Source: an uncultured Pedosphaera sp. (GTDB lineage: Bacteria > Verrucomicrobiota > Verrucomicrobiia > Limisphaerales > Pedosphaeraceae). From it: a stretch of DNA of 64,000 nucleotides. Location: NCBI GenBank assembly GCA_903918755.1, contig CAIXFN010000049.1, positions 62,001 to 126,000 on the forward strand. Direction: 5' to 3'. The notes beneath the pieces are model-generated. The model saw only the letters and a list, made by a program, of their open reading frames with translations, did not search any database and had not been told where the DNA came from. Positions 35,985 through 44,327 of this stretch are shown piece by piece. Each line of letters begins with the position of its first letter. Within the stretch, counting starts at the first letter, position 1. A program made the translations under genes and the position numbers.

Positions 35985-37454
35985 TCACGGTATTCCCGAA
36001 AAACCGGCCGGATTGGCCACAAAAACGGCGAATCCCTCCGAGACTTGCGGATTTGTGCCCCAGAAGTACTCCTGCTGGTTGTTTAGTCCATCCGCGTCAA
36101 GATCGGTGTTGCCAATGCCCATTAGGTTTGGATTCAGGCCGTTGAAAACCAACCAGCCGTCCGGAATAGCGCTGCCGGACGTGCTGAAACTGTTGAGGTC
36201 GGTTTTGGAGACGAGAATTTCATACGCATCGGTGAGGCCATCACCGTCGGAATCTCGCGGGCTGCCCAGGACGTAAAATGTGGGATGGAGGAGGTGCTCA
36301 AGGATCTGATAGGTTTCGCAGGTGTGGCATTGGCCCAACCACGCCCATGGCGAATTGGTGAGCGGGGCAACCAGCATAGGAGTGCTGTAAAGATCGTACA
36401 TGATGCCGTTTGTCCCGCCGACAATAGTGAAAGTCACCTTGGTGGTCGTGTTCGTTCCGGTGCCGAGGACCAGGGCAGTCAAGTTGGTGATGCCGGGGAA
36501 GCCGCCGGTCAGACAACTGCCGGAAGGACCCAGGTCAATCAGGTTTCCCGGTCCGCTGATGACGTTCAGGCCATAGCCGAAGGCAGCGAAAGTGGAGGTG
36601 TTAACTCCGTAGATCGGGTCCGCTGAAGCGGACGGATCAATGGCCCCAAGTGGGACGCCATAGACTGGCAAACCGAGGACGCCAAAGTTGCCCTGAATGT
36701 AAACCGGGCTGAGTTCGTAAGCAAAAGTGGCCAGATCGTCCATGTCGCCATGCATGGTGGCGGTGCCGTCGCCGGCACTGCCGACGAAAAATCCGTTGGT
36801 GGTGGCTTCGGGCCCGGGCCAGACGCTGACCCCAGATCCATTGGTAAGAAAGGTGCCATCGACGAAGAGGCTCGACTGGCTGCCCGCGTAGGTGAGTGCA
36901 ATGTAATGCCAGGTATTTGAAGCGAAGGCGATTGGCGCCGACAGAAAATAGGTTGCCGGGCCGGTGTTGGTTTGCGCGGCGAAGTAGATGTTGCCACCCC
37001 CGGGATCAGTGAACACTGACCACCAGCTGGAACTGTTTGTGTCGCGACCGACTTCGAGGAAACGGCTCCATTCGCCGGGTCCTGAACCGCCCTGGTTCGT
37101 GCTGGTCCAATTGTGCGGCCGATACCAGAAAGCTACTGATCCGAGATTGAGTTGGATGTTCGTCGCCCCGTTGGTTTCCACGACAGAGTAGCGGAGGTAC
37201 GACGGGGTGCCGGGGGAAGGATCCATCCGGAGCGCATGTGCATTACCTCCGGTAACGCTCAACAGATTCGTGAAGCCGAGTGGCGCTTGGCCACGGGTGG
37301 CCAGCCAATTAGTATTGTCGAAAGTAAAACTGTTATACTCGCCATTGAACACGCCCCCTCCAGGATTCGGTGGGGTGGCATGAACCGCCAGCGCCAAAAG
37401 GAACTGCAACAAGAATGGGCCAAAGCGCAAACGCCGATAGAGAGCGCTATTCAT
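35985..37454 (-). CDS. Secreted LamG-domain protein with C-terminal calcium-binding repeats
   Basis: About 489 residues from the ATG at 37454, chosen because it starts the signal peptide (RFGPFLLQFLLALAVHA). Residues about 35-250 form a LamG/concanavalin-like jelly roll: LNLGSVAFWYRPHNW, NTWHYIALTYAGSQSSLFVD and MHGDMDDLATFAYELS. The C-terminus has thrombospondin-type-3-like Asp-rich loops (DSDGDGLTDAYE, NTDLDADGLNNQQEYFWGT). Such proteins bind glycans or surface structures. It is 18 nt upstream of the Rhs gene and on the same strand, so it probably helps display or deliver the Rhs protein. It is Asn/Thr-rich, as secreted proteins of this phylum often are. Confidence 0.85.
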   Translation of the reverse strand: MNSALYRRLRFGPFLLQFLLALAVHATPPNPGGGVFNGEYNSFTFDNTNWLATRGQAPLGFTNLLSVTGGNAHALRMDPSPGTPSYLRYSVVETNGATNIQLNLGSVAFWYRPHNWTSTNQGGSGPGEWSRFLEVGRDTNSSSWWSVFTDPGGGNIYFAAQTNTGPATYFLSAPIAFASNTWHYIALTYAGSQSSLFVDGTFLTNGSGVSVWPGPEATTNGFFVGSAGDGTATMHGDMDDLATFAYELSPVYIQGNFGVLGLPVYGVPLGAIDPSASADPIYGVNTSTFAAFGYGLNVISGPGNLIDLGPSGSCLTGGFPGITNLTALVLGTGTNTTTKVTFTIVGGTNGIMYDLYSTPMLVAPLTNSPWAWLGQCHTCETYQILEHLLHPTFYVLGSPRDSDGDGLTDAYEILVSKTDLNSFSTSGSAIPDGWLVFNGLNPNLMGIGNTDLDADGLNNQQEYFWGTNPQVSEGFAVFVANPAGFSGIP

Positions 37455-37519
37455 TGTTTCATTTTGTTTGGTGGTGGATAGACCCGATTCACCCGGCACT
37501 TGCTACTGGGCAGTGGGTA

Positions 37520-37525
37520 ATCATA
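37520..37525 (-). promoter_or_regulatory. Weak candidate -10 element for the LamG-Rhs operon
   Basis: TATGAT on the minus strand, about 65 nt upstream of the LamG start. A TTAGCA is 15 nt further upstream as a poor -35. Suggestive only. Confidence 0.25.
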
Positions 37526-37911
37526 CCACGTTTTGCGATTTGCTAATGTTTTTTTGCTGTCCGGATTCCTCGGCTTTCGCCGGTCCGGGCAATTCCCTTG
37601 TCAAAGCCACCGATTTTGCTTAGCCAGTTGCACCCTTACTTTGGACAACAGCAACTGGCACCTTGCACTCACATATATACGTATGGCACGGTGAGAATAT
37701 TTCAAGTTTTTTCGGATTTGTGTACTTTGTTTAGAAACCGCGATGGTACAATGGTTTGCAACGGATTGTTTGGAAACCACTGCAGGAAAAATAAAAAACG
37801 GGCTGAATTTTTAGTTAAATCCTCCAGATTTGTTCCTGAACTGGTGGAACAGGAACTTCAACTACCCAGCGCTGCCCATACTCTTCCAACGAGGCCGGAA
37901 TATCGCCCCCG
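37526..37911. other. AT-richer gene-free stretch upstream of the LamG-Rhs operon
   Basis: No supported gene. The stretch is noticeably richer in A and T than its surroundings (for example around 37660-37720 and 37780-37830), consistent with a regulatory region between two minus-strand units. Confidence 0.35.
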
Positions 37912-39177
37912 CTACAAATTCTTCAGCAGATAGCACAGCAACACATCCTGGTCGCGCAAATAGAGCCGGCCGCCGGCGATCACTGGATGTGCCCAGGAGT
38001 TTTTGTCGCTGCGGTCGCGCGGGTCAAACCGCCCCACCTCCTTATAGCCGGCGGCGGAGGTTTCGATCAGGGCCACCGGGCCGCTTTTGTCCTCCTGTCG
38101 CAGATAAAAGCAACCATCCGCAAAGGCAATCGCTCCCTTGCCGAGTTTCCCCTTTTCCTGCCAAACCGCTTTGCCGGTGGCCAGCTCCTGGCAGACCCAG
38201 CCTTTCCCATCCGAGTAGCCATACACATAATCGCCCACCGCGATCACGCCGCCGTGGTGATTGGACATCTCCTTGTTCGCATAAACCTGTTCCGCACTGA
38301 AGGAGTCCCCCGATTTGGTAACTTTGAACAAATTGCACCCCGCCCCATAGAAGGACGTTATATAGACCAGATCGCCCTGGACGACCGGGGTGGTGATCGC
38401 CGCTGTCTTCTCCTTGCGCGGCGCTTGCCACAGGAGTTTGCCGTCTTTGGCGGACACCCCCACCACGCTCGCATGGGTCAATTGCACGTATTGTCGGATC
38501 CCACCCAACACCGTGGGCACCAACGATGAATAAGCGGCCTCGTCCGTGAATTCCTGGCTGCGCCAGACAACTGCGCCGGTCCGCTGGTTCAGCGCCACGA
38601 TCGCGCCCTGCGCGCCCCCCGGCGTGCAGATCACATTCTCCCCGTCCACCAGCGGCGATTCGCTTAAACCCCAGTCCGGCCGGGAACCGCCAAAATCGGC
38701 GACTAGGGTTTTGCGCCAAACCTCTTTTCCCGACTTGGCGTCAAAGCAGGCGAACTCCCCAAACTGGCCGATCGCAAAAACCAAATCCCCCGCCACGGTG
38801 GGCGTGCACCGTGGCCCGGCAAACCCGCCCCAGCCGGGCGCTCCGGACTGACCCAACTTGCTGGACCAGAGCGGCTGGCCATCCGATCGCCGGATGGCCG
38901 TGACATAATTCGCCTCCCCCCGATCGCCCGCGGTCACGATCACGTCGCCGGCAATCGAGACGCTCGCGTACCCGCCGCCGAGTCCATGGGTGGTCCATTC
39001 CAACTTGGGGCCACCATGCGGCCACGCTTTCAGCAAGCCCGTTTCGGTGGATTTCCCGACCCGTTGCGGACCGCGGAATTGCGGCCAATCGGCGGGCGCT
39101 CCTTGGAGCTGTCCGGTTGCCAAGATCGCCAAGGCCAGGCTGGCCAGCCGGAGCATGAAGCTGAGGTTCTGCTGCAT
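37912..39177 (-). CDS. Secreted PQQ-binding-like beta-propeller protein
   Basis: 421 residues from the ATG at 39177, where a signal peptide begins (MLRLASLALAILATGQLQGA). The mature protein opens with ADWPQFRGPQRVGKS, the common start of this family. Propeller blades follow with repeated W-strand and G-D-x-V patterns: TAIRRSDGQPLWSSKL, FACFDAKSGKEVWRKTL, VALNQRTGAVVWRSQEF, GVSAKDGKLLWQAP, CQELATGKAVWQEKG. Such proteins are outer-membrane or periplasmic scaffolds resembling BamB. True PQQ binding is not shown. It stands alone on the minus strand with long non-coding stretches on both sides. Confidence 0.88.
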   Translation of the reverse strand: MQQNLSFMLRLASLALAILATGQLQGAPADWPQFRGPQRVGKSTETGLLKAWPHGGPKLEWTTHGLGGGYASVSIAGDVIVTAGDRGEANYVTAIRRSDGQPLWSSKLGQSGAPGWGGFAGPRCTPTVAGDLVFAIGQFGEFACFDAKSGKEVWRKTLVADFGGSRPDWGLSESPLVDGENVICTPGGAQGAIVALNQRTGAVVWRSQEFTDEAAYSSLVPTVLGGIRQYVQLTHASVVGVSAKDGKLLWQAPRKEKTAAITTPVVQGDLVYITSFYGAGCNLFKVTKSGDSFSAEQVYANKEMSNHHGGVIAVGDYVYGYSDGKGWVCQELATGKAVWQEKGKLGKGAIAFADGCFYLRQEDKSGPVALIETSAAGYKEVGRFDPRDRSDKNSWAHPVIAGGRLYLRDQDVLLCYLLKNL

Positions 39178-39944
39178 AGCCGCGAGATAAATCGGATCTT
39201 CAAGAAATGTCAACCCCGGTTGCGGAGGGATTTGGGAGAGTTGCTTCGGGCTCGGTCGGTTTTCATGATATTTTTTACATTAGTACAATGATGATGACAT
39301 AGGGCAGTGGTGCAGGCCGCAAGGGGCAATAGAGGAACATTTTCTCCATCCGGGACGGCAAATTGGCGACCGACCATGCCGGCTTATGTTCAAGTCCCCG
39401 TGTTTTCTGCCAATCTCCGCCACCCGCCCGCACCACCCATGCCAAACCGCCGCCAAAGCGCACCCAAAAACTTCAAAAAACCAGCCCTAAATTCCTCCCG
39501 TAGGAATATCGCAATTCCCAATCCGTGCTTTAATCTACCTCGTGAGAATTGGGCCAAACAAAACGACCCCGCCACTGGGGCTTGGAATTCCATACTTTGG
39601 TCGCAGCTTCGGATGCCAAGCCGGCCCTGCCCGGCGTCACGTCCACCACAGCCTGGCGAAGGTGGCCCTGTCCGGCGAAGCTGTCAGCGAAGACGGAAGC
39701 TCTCAGCGAAGCCGGGTCGTTTCTCCCCCTCCGTTACCTCCGTTTGCTTCGGTAAAAAGGCCCCCTCCCATCCGCCCCCAGGTTCCAACCGCTTAATCCA
39801 ACCTCGCCCGCCCACCGCAGAATTTTTGCCCGCCCCGGAACAACCGCACGGCGGAACCGCTCTTTGACATCTTAATTTGATCCCCGCCGCCCCCGGACAC
39901 GAACTCCGGGGGCGGAGCCGGGGAGCCCGCGCCGCCGAAGTCGC
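39178..39944. other. Gene-free stretch
   Basis: I see no supported gene. The AT-rich part near 39262-39300 may hold the promoter of the beta-propeller gene. The frames present are proline- and arginine-rich, mutually overlapping and without starts or domains I recognise. Confidence 0.45.
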
Positions 39945-40690
39945 CTTTCCGGACACTTAGTCCAGTTTCGCAGCCCGGCGCCAGGTTGGGAGTCCCGGCT
40001 TCCCGCCGGTCGGCGTTCCCCCTCCGTTACCTCTGTTAGCTCCTGTGAAAAGGTTCCCTCGCCCCCCCGAGTCCAGGTTTCGGACACTTACTCCAGTTTC
40101 CCAGTCCGGCACCAGGTTTGGAGTCCCGGCTCCCAGCGGGCCGGCGGTTCCGCTAACCACCCCGCCAACGCCCTTCCTCACGCTTAATCCAGTTTCCCGG
40201 CCCATCCTGCTGGTCCGGACTTAATCCGCCACGATCCGCGCTCGAAAACTCCTTTTTCTGCGATTTTTGCGCCTTCTGCGGCCAATCTCCGGCCTTTCCG
40301 TCGGAGTCCAGGTCCCGGACACTTAATCCAGTTTCCCGACCCACCTACCGGATGGTGCTCGATCCGCCACGATCCGCGCTCGAAAAATTCCTTGTTCTGC
40401 GACTTTTGCGCCTTCTGCGGCCAATCCCTCCGGCCTTCCCTGCCCGAGTCCAGGTTCCGGACACTTGGTCCAGTTTCCCGACCCACCTACCGGTTGGCGC
40501 CCGATCCGCCACGATCCGCGCTCGAAAAATTCCCTTTTCTGCGACTTTTGCTATTTCTGCGGCTAATCCCTCCGGCCTCCCCGTCCGAGTCCAGGTTCCG
40601 GACAGTTAGACCTGCCCGGCGTAGCTCCCAGCGTAGCCGGGTCCAGTTTCCCGGCCCACCTGCCGGATGGTGCCCGGTCCGCCCCTGACC
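39945..40690. repeat. Degenerate tandem repeat array, unit about 141 bp
   Basis: The motif GGACACTTAxTCCAGTTTCCC recurs at 39951, 40082, about 40178, 40317, 40459 and 40600. The last three intervals are 139, 142 and 141 bp. Full units also share CCGCCACGATCCGCGCTCGAA and a block TTCTGCGACTTTTGCGCCTTC. The first units are shorter and more diverged. Read on the minus strand the repeats give similar peptides, but with no start signals or domain. Confidence 0.8.
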
Positions 40691-40700
40691 AGTCGCCTCC

Positions 40701-41048
40701 TCAGAGGGCGAACAATGAGTCCAAACCAACCGTGATCGTTGGGACGGACGAAGACTGGAGTTGCGCCCCCGCTTCGTGCCGCGTGCATTCCGAATATTGT
40801 CCGGCCTCCGGACGCCGATAAACTGCCATCTGCTTCTCGTGACCCAGTACCAACCAGCATTCGGCCACGCCGGCCGTCGCGTAAGCCCGCAATTTGGCCC
40901 GGTCATAATCCAATGGGAAACCATATAGCAGTTCCGTGTTTTTGGGGATGAGTCCTGCCACTCCCAACGCACGATACGCGCGGACGGGCATTTTCCAAAG
41001 CCGGCCCGTCTGCATGGTTGCTGGTGCGTCAATTGCCGTTTTTGTCAT
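40701..41048 (-). pseudogene. Uma2-family endonuclease remnant with internal deletion
   Basis: 115 residues from the ATG at 41048. The C-terminal half is typical of Uma2 (DUF820) proteins: LDYDRAKLRAYATAGVAECW, a LVLGHEKQMAVYRRPEAGQY turn, and a final hydrophobic strand. The N-terminal part runs to NTELLYG and then jumps straight to PLDYDR. Normal family members have about 80 residues between these points, including the catalytic Asp/Glu strands of the PD-(D/E)XK fold. The deletion is in frame, so a short protein could still be made, but it should lack nuclease activity. Confidence 0.65.
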
Positions 41049-41068
41049 ACGGGAATACTAGCAGATCG

Positions 41069-41653
41069 TCAGGCTTGGACGGGCTCGTTGATCTCATTCA
41101 ACGTTTTGCTCATGCGAACAACCGCCAGCGGCAGCCCGTTGGGCAGGGCGTAGTCATACCGTTCCAGCACCACGTAGCCATGAGCTGCGTAAAGGGGTTC
41201 GCCGGCGAGGGTCGCGACCAGTTCAATGGAACTGAAACCGGCGGCTTGGAGCGCGGTTTCGCTGGCCTCCAAGAGAGCGGTGCCGAGGCCCTGACGGGCA
41301 TGATCCGGATGAATGAAAAAGGCGCGGATGCGTGCCGGATCCCGGGCGGGGTCCAGCAGGGCGTCGGGGCCGGTGCGACCGGCATCGCCGCCGCAAACGG
41401 ATTTCCGCCGGCTCCAGCCGCCGCAGCCGATGATCCGGTTGTCCCGTTCGATCACGAAATAGGTGCCGTCGGCAATCAATTGGCGATCCACATCAAAAAC
41501 CGGCCCGAGGGCGGCGTCCATTTGGGCCGCGGAATAGAACGGGGATTGCAAAGCGCGGACGGATAGCGGGATCAGGGCCGAAAGGGCGGGGACATCGGCG
41601 TGCCGGGCAAGCCGGAGTTGCGTGCCCAAGGGCCATGATCGCGGTGCTTTCAC
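41069..41653 (-). CDS. GNAT family N-acetyltransferase
   Basis: About 194 residues from the GTG at 41653; a TTG three codons earlier is possible. It begins RLARHADVPALSALIPLSVR. The acetyl-CoA-binding motif A is IRAFFIHPDHARQGLGTAL (the R/Q-x-x-G-x-G/A loop), preceded by an ERDNRIIGCGGWSRR strand. It is followed by SIELVATLAGEPLYAAHGYV, the usual C-terminal beta strands. It transfers an acetyl group to an unknown amine. A separate insert around KSVCGGDAGRTGPDALLDP is seen in related proteins with the same layout. It stands alone. Confidence 0.88.
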   Translation of the reverse strand: MKAPRSWPLGTQLRLARHADVPALSALIPLSVRALQSPFYSAAQMDAALGPVFDVDRQLIADGTYFVIERDNRIIGCGGWSRRKSVCGGDAGRTGPDALLDPARDPARIRAFFIHPDHARQGLGTALLEASETALQAAGFSSIELVATLAGEPLYAAHGYVVLERYDYALPNGLPLAVVRMSKTLNEINEPVQA

Positions 41654-41862
41654 GGGCAGCAAAATAGCGCAAACCGGTTGGTCTGCAATGGGGAAACCGG
41701 CACGACGACAGGAGGGAGCCGCCGGGCCGCGAACGAGGGAATTTGAAACAAAAGCGCCCGCGCCGGGTTATTGTGAGAGTGATGACCCCGAAATCCCAAA
41801 CCGAGAATCCTTGCCACCGAACCCGCGGGGGGTAAGGTGGTGAGAATCTTTTCCCTGAGCAC

Positions 41863-43098
41863 ATGAATACTGACCACCTTGGTGTCGGCCGCATTTCCCT
41901 GCCGCGGCGACGATTCCTGAAGGGCGTCCTGGCGGGTGCCGGGGCGGTGGGTGTCGCCGGACCGCTTTGGTCTTCAACGGCAGCCACCGCGGACGATGAA
42001 GCGGGCGCGTCTGCGGCCAAGTCTTCGTATCGCGGTCCCAATATTGTGATGGTGCGCTTTGGCGGTGGCGTGCGGCGGCGGGAGACGATTGATCCCGAGC
42101 ACACCTACGCGCCGTACCTCTGCCACGAACTGGCAAAACGGGGGACGTTGTTCAAGAAGATGGACATCGATTTCTTCCAGGATATCAACACCAGCCACGG
42201 CGAAGGCACGCTGTATCTCATCACGGGCAAGTACGAGAAATTCAAGGACAAAGGCGGGCGGTTTCTGGGCGCAGCATTTGAGGCCTCGGTGCCGACAGTC
42301 TTTGAATACCTGCGCAAAAGTTTCGCGGTGCCCGCCCACCAGACCCTTATCGTGAACGGCGAGGATCGCGGCGACGAGGAGTTTTACAATTTCAGCAACC
42401 ACCATTTGTTTGGCGCCCGGTACAAATCGAATACCTTGAGCCTGCGCCGTTACAAAACCTATCTGTTGCGCCAGCAAATTGCCGCGGGCAAGTGGACCGG
42501 CAAGGAACTGGAACACAAACGCGCGGACCTGGAAAAGATGGAGGCGCTGGATTATCGGCATATTGAGGCGAACGGGCAGGGGCCGGATTTGGACGGGTTT
42601 TGGCAACGCTGGCGGGAATATTACGGCGAGACCGGTTTTGTGAATCCGCGCGGCGACCGCCTCCTCACGGAACTCACCATCCGGGCGCTCAAGGAACTTC
42701 GCCCCAAGTTGATCATGGTGAATTACAATGACCCGGATTACGTGCACTGGGGGAACCTGACGCATTACACCCGGGGCATCGCGATCATCGACGAAGGCTT
42801 GCGCCAGTTGGTGGCGACGGTGGACGCCGATTCGGAATACCGCGACAACACGATTTTTGTGGTGGTGCCGGATTGTGGCCGGGACACGAATCCCTATGCC
42901 GCGGTGCCCTGCCAGCATCATTTTAACTCGCGCTCCGCCCATGAGATCTTCGCGCTTTTTTATGGGCCGGGCATCCAGCGGGGGATGGTGGTGGACAAGC
43001 GGGTGGATCAAATCCAGGTCGCGGCCACGGTGGGGCGGCTCATGAAGATGCCCACGGAATTCGCCGAGCAACGGGTGCTGGAGGAGGTGTTCGCATGA
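41863..43098 (+). CDS. Tat-exported alkaline-phosphatase-fold protein
   Basis: 411 residues. The N-terminus has a twin-arginine signal (RRRFLKG, residues 15-21, then an Ala/Gly-rich hydrophobic stretch), which indicates export in folded, metal-loaded form. Features of the alkaline phosphatase/sulfatase superfamily follow: NIVMVRFGGGVRRRETID, YLITGKYEKF, LIMVNYNDPDYVHWG, IIDEGLRQLV and FVVVPDCGRDTNP with a later His (CQHHFNSRSAHEIF). The substrate is unknown. Its stop overlaps the start of the next gene (ATGA, 43095-43098), so the two products probably act together. Confidence 0.82.
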   Translation: MNTDHLGVGRISLPRRRFLKGVLAGAGAVGVAGPLWSSTAATADDEAGASAAKSSYRGPNIVMVRFGGGVRRRETIDPEHTYAPYLCHELAKRGTLFKKMDIDFFQDINTSHGEGTLYLITGKYEKFKDKGGRFLGAAFEASVPTVFEYLRKSFAVPAHQTLIVNGEDRGDEEFYNFSNHHLFGARYKSNTLSLRRYKTYLLRQQIAAGKWTGKELEHKRADLEKMEALDYRHIEANGQGPDLDGFWQRWREYYGETGFVNPRGDRLLTELTIRALKELRPKLIMVNYNDPDYVHWGNLTHYTRGIAIIDEGLRQLVATVDADSEYRDNTIFVVVPDCGRDTNPYAAVPCQHHFNSRSAHEIFALFYGPGIQRGMVVDKRVDQIQVAATVGRLMKMPTEFAEQRVLEEVFA

Positions 43099-44309
43099 AC
43101 GCAACCCTGGAAGCACCCCCGATCATCAAGGCCGGCGCGGCCCGCACTTTTACCGAGAATGCGCGGGCGGGAGTTCGACGCGTTTTCCGACTGCTGATCT
43201 TCGTCTGGAAATACGGCGTGGGGATGTTGCTCTGCCAAAGCCTGGTCGGCGCGGTGGTGGTGGTGGGGTGGACGTACCGCCTGATGCAGCGGATGGCCTG
43301 GCGTCGTTGGTGGGAGCGGAGCGATCTGCGGCGGAATGGCGGCCATTTCCTCCCGTTTGTGGAATCGGATGAAACCACCGCCGGTCAAGCCCGCTGGCCG
43401 AATTGGCTCATGCAACCGACCGTCGTCGTCGGCACGCCGTCCCGGGGAGTTCGGCGGTGGGTGGCTTCGCTGTGGGCCAATGTCCGCACCGGGGTGCAAG
43501 GGATCTTCAACACCTGGGTGCTGACGCTCCCGGGTTGCTTATTGATGGCGTTCTCCTGGTACGATGGCTGGAACAACTCCTTCAATAAAGGGTATGAGCA
43601 GGCCATCGTGGGACCGCTGACGGGCGTGACCGGCCTGCTGCTTTTTCTGCTGGCCATGTTTTACGTGCCGCTGGCGCAGGCGCGGCAGGCCGTGACCGGA
43701 GAATGGACCTCATTCTATGATTTCCGGCTCATCGGACGATTGATCGTGCGCCGCTGGCCGGCTTGCCTGGGATTGGCGATTCTGTATTCGCTGGCCTCCG
43801 TTCCAGTCCAAGTGTTGCGGGTGTTGCCGGAGTTCTTTCCGCAATTTGGGGAGCAATCACCCGCCTACGTGGCAACTCTTCCGGCCGCGACCATCACCGA
43901 CGATTTGAATTCCTACTTTTTCTGGTCGGCGGCCTATTTGTTCCCGGCGTTTGTGGTGCTGCGGATCATTGCGGCGCGCATTTACGCCACGGGTTTGTTG
44001 GGGGCGGTGGAAGCGGGAGTCATTTCGCCCGACGCCCTGCGGGTGCGCGAGCGCATGGTGCTGGAACGGTTAAACCTGCTCCAGGCCCGGCCGGGACCGC
44101 CACGCCACCGATTGATACAATTGGCCGCGAAAGGCGCGCGGCGTTTGCTGGCGGCGAGTGCTTTGCTAGCCATGCTGTTGATCTGGTTCAGCTTCGGCGC
44201 GCAGATTTACATTGCCCAATTCCTGCACTATCTCGGGGGAACCGCCTGGTTGAATCAACCCCTGGTGCAATTGCCCTGGATCCGGATCATCCCCGCGGCG
44301 TTGAATTAG
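43095..44309 (+). CDS. Multi-pass membrane protein of unknown function
   Basis: 404 residues with about six hydrophobic helices, near residues 37-58, 145-162, 178-200, 222-245, 275-296 and 350-372. The layout recalls DUF4013-type membrane proteins (VLTLPGCLLMAFSWYDGWNN; RQAVTGEWTSFYDFRLIGRL; FPAFVVLRIIAARIYATGLL) but I recognise no certain family. It is translationally coupled to the Tat-exported phosphatase-fold protein, so it may anchor or assist it. Convergent with the next gene, with 18 nt between the stop codons. Confidence 0.7.
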   Translation: MNATLEAPPIIKAGAARTFTENARAGVRRVFRLLIFVWKYGVGMLLCQSLVGAVVVVGWTYRLMQRMAWRRWWERSDLRRNGGHFLPFVESDETTAGQARWPNWLMQPTVVVGTPSRGVRRWVASLWANVRTGVQGIFNTWVLTLPGCLLMAFSWYDGWNNSFNKGYEQAIVGPLTGVTGLLLFLLAMFYVPLAQARQAVTGEWTSFYDFRLIGRLIVRRWPACLGLAILYSLASVPVQVLRVLPEFFPQFGEQSPAYVATLPAATITDDLNSYFFWSAAYLFPAFVVLRIIAARIYATGLLGAVEAGVISPDALRVRERMVLERLNLLQARPGPPRHRLIQLAAKGARRLLAASALLAMLLIWFSFGAQIYIAQFLHYLGGTAWLNQPLVQLPWIRIIPAALN

Positions 44310-44327
44310 CCAGGTTCGGCCGCGGCA

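Noticed and set aside
37598-37933. Plus-strand frame of 111 codons in the AT-richer intergenic region
   Set aside because: No recognisable domain or ribosome-binding site; it runs into the end of the beta-propeller gene on the other strand.
39307-39867. Plus-strand frame of 186 codons next to the tandem repeats
   Set aside because: Very rich in Pro, Arg and Ser with three overlapping alternative frames of similar length; no domain and no conservation evidence.
39945-40690. Possible CRISPR array
   Set aside because: Units are about 141 bp with similar sequence throughout, not 25-40 bp repeats with unique spacers, and no cas genes are near.
39945-40690. Minus-strand peptides with WPQKAQKSQ repeats as a repeat protein
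   Set aside because: Stops interrupt most units, there is no start signal, and the similarity follows the DNA repeat unit.
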